Assembly (NCBI GenBank): GCA_044348665.1
Contig: JBIKSI010000166.1
Location: forward strand, 1 to 6,249
Direction: 5' to 3'
Source: M2408 sp044348665
GTDB lineage: Bacteria; Bacteroidota; Bacteroidia; Flavobacteriales_D; Crocinitomicaceae
DNA length: 6,249 nucleotides
Shown here: piece after piece, positions 6,201 to 6,249 of the stretch
How positions within the stretch are numbered: the first letter of the stretch is position 1
Layout of the letters: each line of letters starts with the position of its first letter
Translations under genes and position numbers: made by a program
The notes under the pieces: generated by a model
Database searches by the model: none
The model's input: only the letters and a program-made list of their open reading frames with translations
Told to the model about the DNA's origin: nothing

Positions 6201-6249
6201 TATTCATTTGGGGTTAGATAATTTAAGGATTCATGTCTTCTTTCGTTGT
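6173..6249 (-). CDS. Transposase C-terminus, rve/DDE type (partial, runs off the window)
   Basis: Only the final 24 complete codons and the TAA are present; the 5' part lies beyond position 6249. The peptide reads NERRHESLNYLTPNEYF followed by YQNKKVS. The pattern of (R/P)xHxSLxYLTPxEYF close to the stop is the usual C-terminal end of integrase-core transposases of the IS3 (OrfB) and IS481 families, just after the catalytic glutamate helix, which is not visible here. The downstream end sequence favours an IS150-like IS3 element, but IS481 is possible. Whether the full gene is intact cannot be judged. Confidence 0.75.
   Translation of the reverse strand, partial: NERRHESLNYLTPNEYFYQNKKVS

Larger units (their letters stand above)
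6114..6249. mobile_element. One end of an insertion sequence (partial, DDE transposase type)
   Basis: The window enters an insertion sequence at its right edge, seen from the transposase 3' end. After the transposase stop, the non-coding end contains CCCAAAATCTTGGACA (6132-6147), similar in form to the CCCCAAAAAGTTGGACA part of IS150-group (IS3 family) terminal repeats. The nearest upstream TGT, at 6114-6116, could be the tip but is further away than in classical IS150 ends, so the outer boundary is uncertain by roughly 20 bases. The other end and any target duplication lie outside the window. Confidence 0.5.

Overview
The window is strongly AT-rich and carries four complete genes and one gene fragment. 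Promoter elements of the TTTG...TAnnTTTG type, weak ribosome binding sites, a CarboxypepD_reg-like extension on the TonB-dependent receptor and the style of the protein sequences all suggest a Bacteroidota genome, most likely in the Flavobacteriia. I cannot name a genus.

Region 1 (about 1-4104, read on the minus strand) holds three genes in one direction: a secreted DNA/RNA non-specific endonuclease with a C-terminal OB-fold-like domain (4058 to 2802), a 102-residue exported His/Cys-rich protein ending in RGPPVIS (2779 to 2471), and a 745-residue TonB-dependent receptor resembling the ZnuD zinc-receptor branch (2262 to 25). The best promoter in the window lies before the endonuclease. The 22-base gap to the small gene would allow co-transcription. 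The receptor has its own 208-base upstream region with a perfect 15-base palindrome that could be an operator. My reading is that the small protein and the receptor form a metal-uptake or metal-handling pair. The ligand (zinc, copper or another) is inferred, not shown.

Region 2 (4059-5782) holds a 119-base divergent promoter region and the plus-strand gene prfC, encoding peptide chain release factor 3. It is complete, and its true start is most likely the ATG at 4178; the in-frame TTG at 4160 lies inside the -7 promoter element.

Region 3 (5783-6249) is a gene-poor tail. About 330 bases contain only very short open frames. The window then runs into one end of an insertion sequence: the last codons of a DDE (rve-type) transposase on the minus strand, a large nested stem-loop over its stop codon and a likely terminal-repeat region.

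I found no RNA genes, CRISPR array, defence island or clearly new enzymatic system. The part least covered by standard annotation is the small His/Cys-rich RGPP protein beside the ZnuD-like receptor and the palindrome between them.
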